27,051 bases of DNA. Origin: Schoenoplectus triqueter (Eukaryota > Streptophyta > Magnoliopsida > Poales > Cyperaceae). Below are positions 19,770 to 27,051 of this stretch, piece after piece; positions within the stretch are counted from its first letter, which is position 1; every line of letters starts with the position of its first letter. The stretch is from contig CAXKVV010001254.1 of the NCBI GenBank assembly GCA_964058805.1, positions 1 through 27,051 on the forward strand, given 5' to 3'. Made by a program: the position numbers and the translations under genes. Below the pieces are notes generated by a model. It had not been told where the DNA came from, searched no databases, and saw only the letters and a program-made list of their open reading frames with translations.

Positions 19770-21818
19770 ATGAGTGGGAGTGCGTTTAACGCGTTCAAGG
19801 CGAAGGTTCCAATAGAGTGGAGCAAGAATCTCTACATCACGCTGGTTAGAGGGATGCCTGGGACGCGGCGGCTCCATCGCCGGACACTGGAGGCGATGCG
19901 ACTCCGCCGTTGCAATCGTACGGTCGTCCACCGCACCACTCCTTCCCTCCTCGGAATGCTCAATCAGGTCCTTTCCGAGCTCTTTTTTCACTGGGCATAT
20001 GCCTCTGGCAGGGACGGAACTTATTTTTTTACCGTAGGATCTTTATTTTTCAGTGAACTAAGACGCCAGCTGGCGCCTACCTTAGTTCCGCCCTTGATCT
20101 CTGGTTTTTGTTATGTACTGTATGAGTTTATTGGTGAAGTTCAGGGATTATTGGGTATATTAGTAGAACGAGGTTGAGAGGATAGTTTGTAGAGACATAA
20201 TAGTTATGATGTTGAAAATTAATTGGGTCTTGATGTGAATGGTTCGGTCGGATTGACCATCAGGGAAGCATCTGATTAGATAATTAAATTGTTCAGTGTA
20301 AAAATTGACGCCTGCTAAACTTCAATTCTGTACCAAATTTTAATTAGATTTGAGGGGAAGAGTTGAAGAAAAAAGGAAATTGGCAGCTGGTAATAGTAAT
20401 GGTATTTTCAGTTGGATGGCAGAAAACTGGATGTAATCGATTTAACATGTGTAGTTATTTAGGTCAAATCATTTTCTGTTTTGTGTTGGATGCCCTTGAA
20501 TGCTGGGTCACTCAGATAGGATAATTTCTCAGTTTGTGCTAGTTATAGCTGTCAGCTTGCCCAGGTACAGACTGAAAAAAGACGCGTGCACTGTTGGACA
20601 TGTTGGGTTTAATTCATTGGTTTATTTATCCTGACAAAGTCAATTCTGAAGTTCTCTGTGAGCTTCTTCAGTCTAGGGTGAGTTGTTTTGTCAGTCCTTT
20701 TACTATATGCTTAAAGACAGGTCTGGAAAGTGAGAATCTGGTCACCTCTAGATGAGGCCAGCTGGGGATTGATTCAGTTCGCACGATTGAGTTTTGAAAG
20801 AGCTTCCAGTTTTATCTGGCTTGGGTTTGTTTGGCACTTCTCACATGTATGGTAATCATTTGATGGTTATGATCACTGGGATGTCTGCATTATCCATTTT
20901 GTTTTGGAGTATGGATGGAATCTTGACACCTTACCCTTAACATAAGGCAGAGTTATTACTCGAATATGAAAGCGAGGAAAACAAGACGCCTTTGACAATA
21001 GTGAGAGAGATATTACTCGAATATCGAAACTAGTTCAACGAGTAATAACAGTCAGAGCTAATGGCATTTAGGACATAGAATGTTTTTCTGTCTTTTTTTT
21101 TTCTTTTTTCTTCTTTCTTTTATTGTCTTTCCTTTCCGTTTTCTTTTTTCCTTTTTTTTTTCTTTTATCTTCTGCACCCTCAATCTGTTATACAAAGCTC
21201 ACATACTTGTGATCAATGTAACCTAACAGATTAATAAAATTTGGAGGCATTGACCTCCATCTTTTCGATCAAACAAAACATAAGGCACCATTGGAAAGTA
21301 GAGAGCCATTCGGTCTAACCTGACCTGGACAATCTAGTCTGAAATGAATGGCCCCAGATTAGCTGAAGAACCTCCCATGGTACCATCAGAAAGATGCCAA
21401 ATCGAGTTTAGGTCTTCAGGGTTTACCAGATCTGTGTTTTTGCTTCTTATACTGTTATTAGTTTCTGTCCCATCAATACTACCAATAAATATCCAGTTAA
21501 GATTGACATGACAACTAACAAAAGTTGCAGAGTTCAGGTACTAAATAATGCAAGCTAAGAAAACTATAGAAGTCTTATTTTGTGTCACCTCTTACCCTAT
21601 CTTGAGGCGATAAACAGCATGATCTCTTATTTTGTATATATTCGTATTGTTTGTTGAATCAGGTCAAGAGATTGGTGGCAGTGGAGACGGAAGAAATGTA
21701 CAATGCAAGAAAACAACAAAAGGAGCAGCACAAGGCGTTACGCCCTCCTATTGTTATATCTCATCAGCTTCAGCCAGCCGAGGCCATTAAATCTGCTTCT
21801 GGTGAAGTTTCACATTAA
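19770..21818 (+). CDS. uL30m: Mitochondrial large-subunit ribosomal protein L30 (uL30m)
   Basis: Exon 1 is 19770-19967 (66 codons, ending LGMLNQ). Exon 2 is 21663-21818 (51 codons plus stop). They join in phase 0 by a GT-AG intron of 1695 bases. The product has 117 residues. Exon 1 carries the L30 signature: WSKNLYITLVRGMPGTRR, LHRRTLEAMRLRRCNRTV and TTPSLLGMLNQ. Exon 2 continues VKRLVAVETEEMYNARKQ, and both together match the small plant organellar-type L30 I know from memory. The role is as an RNA-binding component of the mitochondrial large ribosomal subunit. The N terminus is short, with no long transit peptide, as is usual for this family. An open frame runs past the donor to 20177 and would give an unrelated tail if the intron were kept. 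The frame is intact, and the gene is probably functional. A possible poly(A) signal AATAAA lies at 22022-22027. Confidence 0.93.
21085..21180. repeat. Pyrimidine-rich tract in the uL30m intron
   Basis: About 95 bases of almost pure T and C with short purine interruptions, inside the intron. It is about 480 bases upstream of the acceptor, so it is not the acceptor tract itself. Confidence 0.75.
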
Positions 21819-22750
21819 TCTGGGTTTTTTATTCCAGCTGCTGTATAACTCCTGGTTGATTTTGGCAAGACAAATTTATAGCTATGGTGGTTGGTGAAGG
21901 CCTGTCGCTTCTAATCCAAGTGTTTGCTAAAAATGCTTTTAGGAGGAGGAGAAATGTCATTGCCAATGCCACATTGCCTCTTTTATAAATTCTTTTTTTG
22001 TTTGGTTAAACTTGTCTTTTCAATAAATTGCTTGTTAGTTCCGAAATTTTTTGCCGTGACTCACTTACGATAACTTGAATTTACATTTTGGAACTTATAT
22101 ATCACCTTTGTAACGTATCTCAGGATATAAAATATCGTTTGATGATGTTCATTTTGTTGCAGTTCAGACCCAAAAATGTTGCTTGATGCATCATCAGCAT
22201 AGAAGTGCTTAAATGTGTTTGAGGGAGCAGATTTTCAGAAATTGTGCACCTGAGTTAACAAGGTTCATGGCATTAGCGAGTAGTTTGATAATTCTTTCAC
22301 CATCTCTCTTTGATATACTTTTTACCGTGCATTTCTCAAGTGATGTTCGTACTTTTTTATTTTCATTTGCCATAAGTGGACTATTCAACAGCATTATTGT
22401 TATAAACAAACTAGATCCAAACTGCAAGATTGGCAACCTTGAATACAGAAATTTCAAAAAAAAAAAAATAGTGAGGAGCCCGATGGTGAACTGTGAAAGC
22501 ACACAGTAAATGGCGAGCAACATTTATAATATGGAAAAAATATTTATTAATTGTAATAGCCCATATAATATAATTTGGAGCGAATAAAATATTATGTACG
22601 CCTCGACCTTTTAAAGGAAAAAAAAAAAGCATTTTTTTTCCATTCCTATTCCACAAATATATTCATCAAACGGTATGGATTGGTCCACGCTATATAATAC
22701 GCTCACAAAAAATCCATCAATTACGTAGTTAATTAATACATTTGTAAAAG
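21819..22750. other. 3' flank of uL30m and AT-rich spacer
   Basis: The first 200 bases are the likely 3' UTR, with AATAAA at 22022. A TTTTGTTGCAG string near 22153-22163 resembles a splice acceptor and could mark a 3'-UTR intron, but no partner donor is obvious. Frames of about 100 codons overlap on both strands at 22209-22523. Neither resembles a known protein. Confidence 0.4.
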
Positions 22751-22873
22751 ATGCCACATTGTTATCTCCGTGAGTATCCTCCTGCTGGCCTTCCTGGTAC
22801 ATATACTGGTACAGTGCCCAGCTTGATGGGGCTGGACACAATGCCAAGCAGTGACGAGGACTTGTTGGAGTAG
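22751..22873 (+). other. Possible terminal exon of an unidentified gene
   Basis: Reads 40 residues, MPHCYLREYPPAGLPGTY then TGTVPSLMGLDTMPSSDEDLLE, and a TAG. The codons are GC-richer than the surroundings, and the acidic Ser/Asp/Glu end looks like a natural C terminus. Upstream (GTAAAAG before the ATG) there is no longer open frame, so this would be either a last exon after an acceptor or a gene fragment. The copia-like element at 22951 inserted about 78 bases after the stop, where a 3' UTR would be. The family is not recognised. Confidence 0.35.
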
Positions 22874-22950
22874 CCTAGGGTTAATTAGTTAGTGTTATTG
22901 TTATACTCTCTTTTTTAGCGTATGGCTTGTGTATACCTGTCTATTTTGCT

Positions 22951-23292
22951 ACATTAGAATTGATTCAAAATATATTTTTAGAATATTTCTATTTAGGAAA
23001 TTATTTTTAGTAAAACTAATTTCAGCAAGGATAGAATTATTATAGGGTTATTTTAGGAAAGACAAGAGTCAAAATTAGTAGCAATTATATTTAGAAAGTA
23101 ATGGAGTTAGTGGGGGTAATTTATAGGAAGTAGTGGATGATATTTTAGGAATGTAGTAGAGTTAATTTAAGAAAGTTCTATGCTATATAAACCATAGAAC
23201 ATTATGCAATTGTATGTCTCCAATATGCAATGAATTAAGAAAAAAGTTTTAGCAGAAATTATTTATTTGTTTATCCTTCCATTATTCCAACA
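22951..23292 (+). repeat. 5' LTR of the gag-only element
   Basis: Ends CCAACA before the primer-binding site. TATATAAA (23184-23191) is the likely TATA box. It sits inside a perfect inverted repeat, GTTCTATG (23175-23182) and CATAGAAC (23193-23200). The first six bases are changed relative to the 3' LTR. Confidence 0.92.
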
Positions 23293-23310
23293 ATTTGGTA
23301 TCAGAGCCGG
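23293..23310 (+). other. Primer-binding site, initiator-Met tRNA type
   Basis: ATTTGGTATCAGAGCCGG follows the 5' LTR directly. TGGTATCAGAGC is the canonical plant copia match to the initiator Met-tRNA 3' end. Confidence 0.9.
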
Positions 23311-23332
23311 TAGAAATTTTGGACTGTTTTCA

Positions 23333-24118
23333 ATGGCAGAAGCAGGCGCCAACATGTCTAATCTGTCGATCCCACTGTTCAAGGGAGAAAACTATGAGTT
23401 ATGGAGTATCAAGATGGTGACCTTGTTCAAGTATCAGGGCTTATGAGATTTGGTTAATAATGGTGTACCAAATTCAGATCCAAACCAGCAAGAAAATGAG
23501 AGGGAAGATGCAAGAGCGTTGTTCTACATTCAACTAGCAGTTCATGACACCATATTCTCCAGAATTGCAACAGCCACCAATGCAAAGGAAGCATGGACAA
23601 CCCTGAAAATAGCATTTCAAGGGAGTACTCGAGTCATGACAATCAAACTTCAAGGCCTACGCAGGAACTTTGAAATATTACAGATGAACAAGGAAGAAAC
23701 AATACAAAATTTTCTTTCAAGAGTACAAACGGTGGTCAATCAAATCAGAGTATTTTGAGACACCATGGAGGAGAAGATTGTGGTGGCAAAGGTGTTGAGA
23801 AGTCTAACACCCAAGTTCGATCATGTGGTAGCAGTAATAGAAGAGTCCAAAAATCTAGACACTTATTTTTTTAATGAACTTATGGGGTCATTGCAGACTC
23901 ATGAATCAAGGATGTCAAAGACAGAAGATAAAGACGATGATAAGGCTTTTTACATGAAGGGAGAGTCATCAAGAGACGACTACAATCCCAGCAGAGGACG
24001 GACTAACTCCGACAGAGGAGGTAAAGGCCAAAGAAAAAACAATCAAGTAGATTGCTACAATAAACAAAGAGAAGAAAACCAAGCAAATCATGCAGAAGGG
24101 AAGAATAAACAACTAACT
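23333..24118 (+). pseudogene. Copia gag with two in-frame stops
   Basis: Starts at ATG 23333 (MAEAGANMSNLSIPLFKGE) and has the Gag opening YELWSIKMVTLFK. It then runs through EAWTTLKIAFQGSTRV, QGLRRNFEILQMNKEET, FLSRVQTVVNQIRV and VLRSLTPKFDHVVAVIEESK. TGA codons interrupt it near 23444 (after YQGL, where Trp is expected) and at 23757 (after RVF). Open parts are 23450-23758 and from 23765. The zinc knuckle is internally lost: DCYN runs directly into KQREENQANHAE, where related Gags have the rest of the CX2CX4HX4C box. Gag supplied by another element would be needed for mobility. Confidence 0.85.
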
Positions 24119-24592
24119 CTATTAATGACAAGCAATTTGATTGACAAAGTTGATGCAAGCTACATTAGAGAGTTTGGAGGCAAGTTTGAATCTCCTTCGA
24201 CCGTTGTTGAAGAGCTTCTACTGTCACAAGAGAGACAATTGACACATTTTACATTTGACCAAAGAACAAGTAATGTATCTAGTTTATCAGAATTTATGCA
24301 AGATCATGAGGCTGAAGGTTCAGAGAAAGTTGAGAGTGCATCCCAGAATGAGGAGGTGGCATCTACTCCGATGGTTGACTATAATGGAGAGTCTGTTATA
24401 GACGAGTCATCTTCTCCGAAGAAGAAAACAAAGCACCTATTTAGTGTCATCAAGAAATCTATCAAGGCTAAGGAAGCTAAACTAAAATCTAATGAGTCTG
24501 ATTCAAGTACATCGGTCTCTGAGTTAGGTTCAGCATCAAAAAAGGGCTGGGCTAACACTACTAAGAAGGTTGTGAATGTTAAAAAAAAGTGA
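24119..24592 (+). CDS. Unrelated ORF fused in frame behind gag
   Basis: Continuing the gag frame that opens at ATG 23765, residues from about 119 to 275 (stop at 24590) no longer resemble Gag or Pol. An internal ATG at 24125 gives MTSNLIDKVDASYIREFGG and about 136 further residues. The sequence is Ser/Glu/Lys-rich, with an acidic middle (FMQDHEAEGSEKVESASQNEE) and a basic tail holding nuclear-signal-like SPKKKTKH and a final KKVVNVKKK. It is predicted mostly disordered or helical, with no membrane segment. No stop occurs in about 155 codons, unlike gag upstream. I infer captured host coding sequence, but the donor gene is not recognised. Degenerate 3' pol-adjacent sequence is a weaker alternative. 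Confidence 0.5.
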   Translation, partial: LLMTSNLIDKVDASYIREFGGKFESPSTVVEELLLSQERQLTHFTFDQRTSNVSSLSEFMQDHEAEGSEKVESASQNEEVASTPMVDYNGESVIDESSSPKKKTKHLFSVIKKSIKAKEAKLKSNESDSSTSVSELGSASKKGWANTTKKVVNVKKK

Positions 24593-24597
24593 TTAAA

Positions 24598-24650
24598 AGA
24601 TCAAGAGCCAAAAGAAGGAAGAGGAGGCCAAGAGCCAAAAGAAAGAAAAA
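24598..24650 (+). repeat. Short direct repeat behind the captured ORF
   Basis: CAAGAGCCAAAAGAA occurs twice, near 24601 and 24629, in purine-rich DNA between the ORF stop and the 3' LTR. Confidence 0.7.
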
Positions 24651-24737
24651 AAAGGTGGCGCTTGCTAATTCTAATGGAAACAATTATCAACAAAGAAGTT
24701 TGTGAAAGAAAACAAACTTGGAGTTAGAAATTTTGAA

Positions 24738-24749
24738 TCAAGGGGGAGT
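24738..24749 (+). other. Polypurine tract of the gag-only element
   Basis: CAAGGGGGAGT lies immediately before the 3' LTR start TGTTGAG, the normal position of the plus-strand primer. Confidence 0.85.
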
Positions 24750-25092
24750 TGTTGAGAATTGATTCAAAATATATTTTTAGAATATTTCTATTTAAGAAAT
24801 TATTTTTAGTAAAACTAATTTCAGCAAGGATAGAATTATTATAGGGTTATTTTAGGAAAGACAAGAGTCAAAATTAGTAGCAATTATATTTAGAAAGTAA
24901 TGGAGTTAGTGGGGGGTAATTTATAGGAAGTAGTGGATGATATTTTAGGAATGTAGTAGAGTTAATTTAAGAAAGTTCTATGCTATATAAACCATAGAAC
25001 ATTATGCAATTGTATGTCTCCAATATGCAATGAATTAAAAAAAGAGTTTCAGCAGAACTTATTTATTTGTTTATCCTTTCATTATTCCAATA
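24750..25092 (+). repeat. 3' LTR of the gag-only element
   Basis: Starts TGTTGAGAATTG and ends CCAATA, where the 5' LTR has CCAACA. It is nearly identical to the 5' LTR. Differences seen: one extra G in the G run, GG/AG near position 43, a few changes near the AAGAAAAAAG stretch and one C/T near the end. The TATA box and its inverted-repeat frame are conserved. Confidence 0.92.
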
Positions 25093-26095
25093 ATTCTTCC
25101 TGATGTTTGTTTCCTTGGCTGGGGTAAAAAACTTGTATGCTATAGCCTCTTTTGTGAACTCTGCTTTCCAAAAATAATAAAAGCCGATTCCCCTTTCGGG
25201 TATTTTTCTTTTAAAAAAAAAATCTCCGTAAGTAGTGAGCATTCAACCCCCCAAAACATTTCCTAAAAATTTTCACGTATGTTTGTTTGTTTTTGGCAAA
25301 ATCAATTGTTGCAATCGTTTTATATTCGATCCTGGATAGTTATCACGCATTTTGACAGCCAAAATCGTATTTTAATTACTTGTATTGAAACCTCTAAAAG
25401 TGCAAACTTGTTTATTATAAGATATCCTCCGACCTTCGGAGTTATTGAAAGATGTACGTTTAATTATTATGAAATGTACATACACTATTTTATTTTGGTG
25501 GAGGGTTCCATTACTTTTCATCAAATGCCATCAATTTACTTTTTAATTTATATTTTAAAATTTGACACTCAAATTTCAAATCCATATTGTTGATCTAATT
25601 AATTTTCATGGTAGATGTATGTCCATAAATTTTTATAATTTTTAAAACTCATTTTATAATAGATCAAATGAACAAACTAAACAAGTATCTCACTGGTAGT
25701 CCCTCATGAGCGCGGCACACACCTTTTTCTTTCGGAGCTTTCTGATTTGTTGAACAACCGATAAATAAGGCGCGGAGCGATTCATTTTTAAGTATTTATT
25801 TTATTATCATTTTATCTAGTATAAAAATTAGCTCCAACCTGAAAATTTATGAGAGTACATCTAACATGAACATTAAGAAGATTTTTTTAATTTCGAATTT
25901 GATTGTATAAATTTTAAAATATAAATTAAAAAAGTAAGTTGATAATATTTGATGGTACACAAAAGAGATATCATTGAAATTCTTTCTTATATTTTTCATT
26001 TTTTTTCCAATCTAAAGCTTTATTAATAATCATCATATAATTCACTATTGTGGCAAATAAAACATTAATTTTGTCATAGATATCTGTCACCGAAA
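25093..26095. other. AT-rich intergenic DNA, possible displaced 3' UTR at its start
   Basis: The first 100 bases, with AATAATAAAAG near 25174, could be the continuation of a transcript interrupted by the gag-only element. Beyond that no gene is seen. The 104-codon frame at 25279-25593 has no recognisable domain and AT-driven composition. Confidence 0.4.
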
Positions 26096-26106
26096 GGATA
26101 TATTCC
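26096..26106. repeat. Left 11-bp target-site duplication
   Basis: GGATATATTCC, repeated exactly at 26635-26645 on the other side of the foldback element. An 11-bp duplication falls in the 9-11 bp range typical of Mutator-like elements. Confidence 0.88.
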
Positions 26107-26506
26107 AGTTTTTAGTAGTAATAAGTTTTATTAAATTAATATTATTAAAAATAAGAGTGAGAAATGTAAAATTTTAAATATACGAATGGCAGCGTGTCAT
26201 TGTCAGTGACGCGTTTCTTTCAAACCCCGCACAAGTGAGATGGAGAGGCGCTGAGGCGCTGCGTGTTTTGTATATATAAGAAGCAAACGCGCCACTACCA
26301 GTGATCAGTTTTTAGTAGTAATAAGTTTTATTAAATTAATATTATTAAAAATAAGAGCGAGAAATGTAAAATTTTAAATATACGAATGACAGCGCGTCAT
26401 TGTCAGTGGCGCGTTTCTTCCAAATCCCGCGCAAGTGAGATGGAGAGGCGCTGAGGCACTGTGTGTTTTGTATATATAAGAAGCAAACACGCCACTACCA
26501 GTGGCA
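26107..26506. repeat. Two tandem 200-bp units
   Basis: The period is exactly 200 bases. Copies differ at ten positions before their last few bases, and every difference is a transition. The last bases diverge (GTGATC against GTGGCA). Both copies keep the TATATATAAG string and the GGAGAGGCGCTGAGGC stretch apart from the transitions. Confidence 0.92.
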
Positions 26507-26634
26507 CGTTTCGTAAAAATAATGAAACTCGCCACTGACAGTGGCGCGCTGCCATTCGTATATTTGAAATTTTACGTTTCTCACCCTTATTTTTAATAAT
26601 ATTAATTTAATAAAACTTATTATTACTAAAAACT
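26107..26634. mobile_element. Mutator-like foldback element with internal tandem duplication
   Basis: The left end from 26107 (AGTTTTTAGTAGTAATAAG) and the reverse complement of the right end from 26634 (AGTTTTTAGTAATAATAAG) match for about 115 bases, up to the GCAGCG...GTCAGTG block. The element is bounded by a perfect 11-bp direct repeat. A 200-bp unit (26107-26306 and 26307-26506) is present twice in direct orientation, so two left-type arms face one right arm. There is no open frame for a transposase. Each 200-bp unit ends with a GC-rich stretch and a TATATATAAG string. CGCCACTGACAGTGGCG near the right arm is itself a perfect palindrome. Confidence 0.88.
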
Positions 26635-26645
26635 GGATATATTCC
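26635..26645. repeat. Right 11-bp target-site duplication
   Basis: Exact copy of GGATATATTCC from the left flank, in the same orientation. Confidence 0.88.
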
Positions 26646-27051
26646 CTTCGCACTGCTTGCATTGTGCTTCAAAAAAAAAGATAAAAAAGTAGAAAACAAA
26701 TAAGTTAAGAAAAAAGGTTATATTTTATACTTTATTAAAGATCATAATTATTCATTTACATAAAACACTTTTCCTTTTCATTCCTCTCTCTTTCTTCTCT
26801 AAATTTTAATATAGAGAAGCAAATAAAATAAATTGAGCAGCTAAGCTTATCATCTCTCTCTTCCTTTCCACCATCCTATGCTTTCTTCTGAAACTGAAGG
26901 TCAAAAACTTATTAAAAGCTCAAGAGTCTTAAGACTAGAGAATTCAGGTGATTATTAAAAGCTGCATTTCTTTTGTTAAATTGTGTGGCAATTAGGGATG
27001 CTAATGAACAGAGCTGACTCATAGATATACGAGCTGGATAATAGAAGAATT
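26646..27051. other. AT-rich end of window, no gene seen
   Basis: No open frame or recognisable motif. A short palindrome AGTCTTAAGACT lies near 26926-26937. Confidence 0.5.

Larger units (their letters stand above)
22951..25092 (+). mobile_element. Young non-autonomous copia-like element: LTRs, gag, foreign ORF, no pol
   Basis: Direct LTRs of about 342 bp (22951-23292 and 24750-25092) differ at only a handful of positions, which implies a recent insertion or gene conversion. The 5' LTR is followed by TTTGGTATCAGAGCC, an initiator-Met primer-binding site. The 3' LTR is preceded by the polypurine tract AAGGGGGAG. The internal part is only about 1.46 kb. It holds gag and then an unrelated open frame, with no protease, integrase or RT. 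This matches the plant class known as terminal-repeat retrotransposons with a GAG domain (TR-GAG). The 5' LTR has ACATTA in place of the starting TGTTGA, and no clean target duplication was seen (TTGCT on the left, ATTCT on the right). Confidence 0.88.

Noticed and set aside
19555..19991. Minus-strand frames of 65 and 94 codons over the uL30m start
   Set aside because: They are antisense to the 5' UTR and first exon of uL30m, whose family match is strong.
22209..22523. Overlapping frames of about 100 codons on both strands near the uL30m 3' end
   Set aside because: Neither shows a domain, conserved motif or splice support, and overlapping open frames on both strands point to chance.
23293..23310. 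TGGTATCAGAGCC as a tRNA gene fragment
   Set aside because: It sits exactly behind an LTR end, so it is a primer-binding site. No tRNA cloverleaf surrounds it.
25279..25593. 104-codon + strand frame
   Set aside because: The composition follows local AT content, it begins at a GTTTGTTT repeat, and no family resemblance was seen.

Overview
The window is nuclear DNA from a dicot-like flowering plant. It is AT-rich, has spliced genes with GT-AG introns, a plant-type mitochondrial ribosomal protein gene, plant MITEs, and Ty1/copia elements whose primer-binding sites match the initiator-Met tRNA end. The species cannot be named from the sequence. No tRNA, rRNA or CRISPR was seen.

Layout, left to right. 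1-2757 is a decayed + strand copia pol with no LTRs in view. 2838-3170 is a trinucleotide-rich low-complexity tract, followed by a MITE at 3229-3592. 3593-7007 is mostly AT-rich intergenic DNA with one doubtful + strand exon-like stretch. 7008-9582 (minus) is an intact five-exon gene for a 278-residue coiled-coil/leucine-zipper protein of unknown function. Two long foldback elements follow (about 10347-10693 and 11649-12044). 12197-13436 (minus) is a decayed DsbA/thioredoxin-fold gene whose exons are still readable. Just upstream of it lies a full-length but degenerate minus-strand copia element with both LTRs (13574-18434). After a second MITE with similar ends (18826-19092) comes the two-exon gene for mitochondrial ribosomal protein L30/uL30m (19770-21818, +). 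22751-22873 looks like the last exon of another gene. It is followed at once by a young non-autonomous copia-like element (22951-25092) with near-identical LTRs, a gag but no pol, and an unrelated open sequence fused in frame behind gag. The window ends with a Mutator-like foldback element (26107-26634) that has a perfect 11-bp target duplication and an internal 200-bp tandem duplication.

Only two genes look functional: the coiled-coil protein and uL30m. Most of the rest records waves of transposon insertion and decay. The best candidates for something undescribed are the gag-plus-foreign-ORF element and the tandem-duplicated foldback element. All exon models are my own hand reading of splice sites and reading frame, not supported by transcripts.
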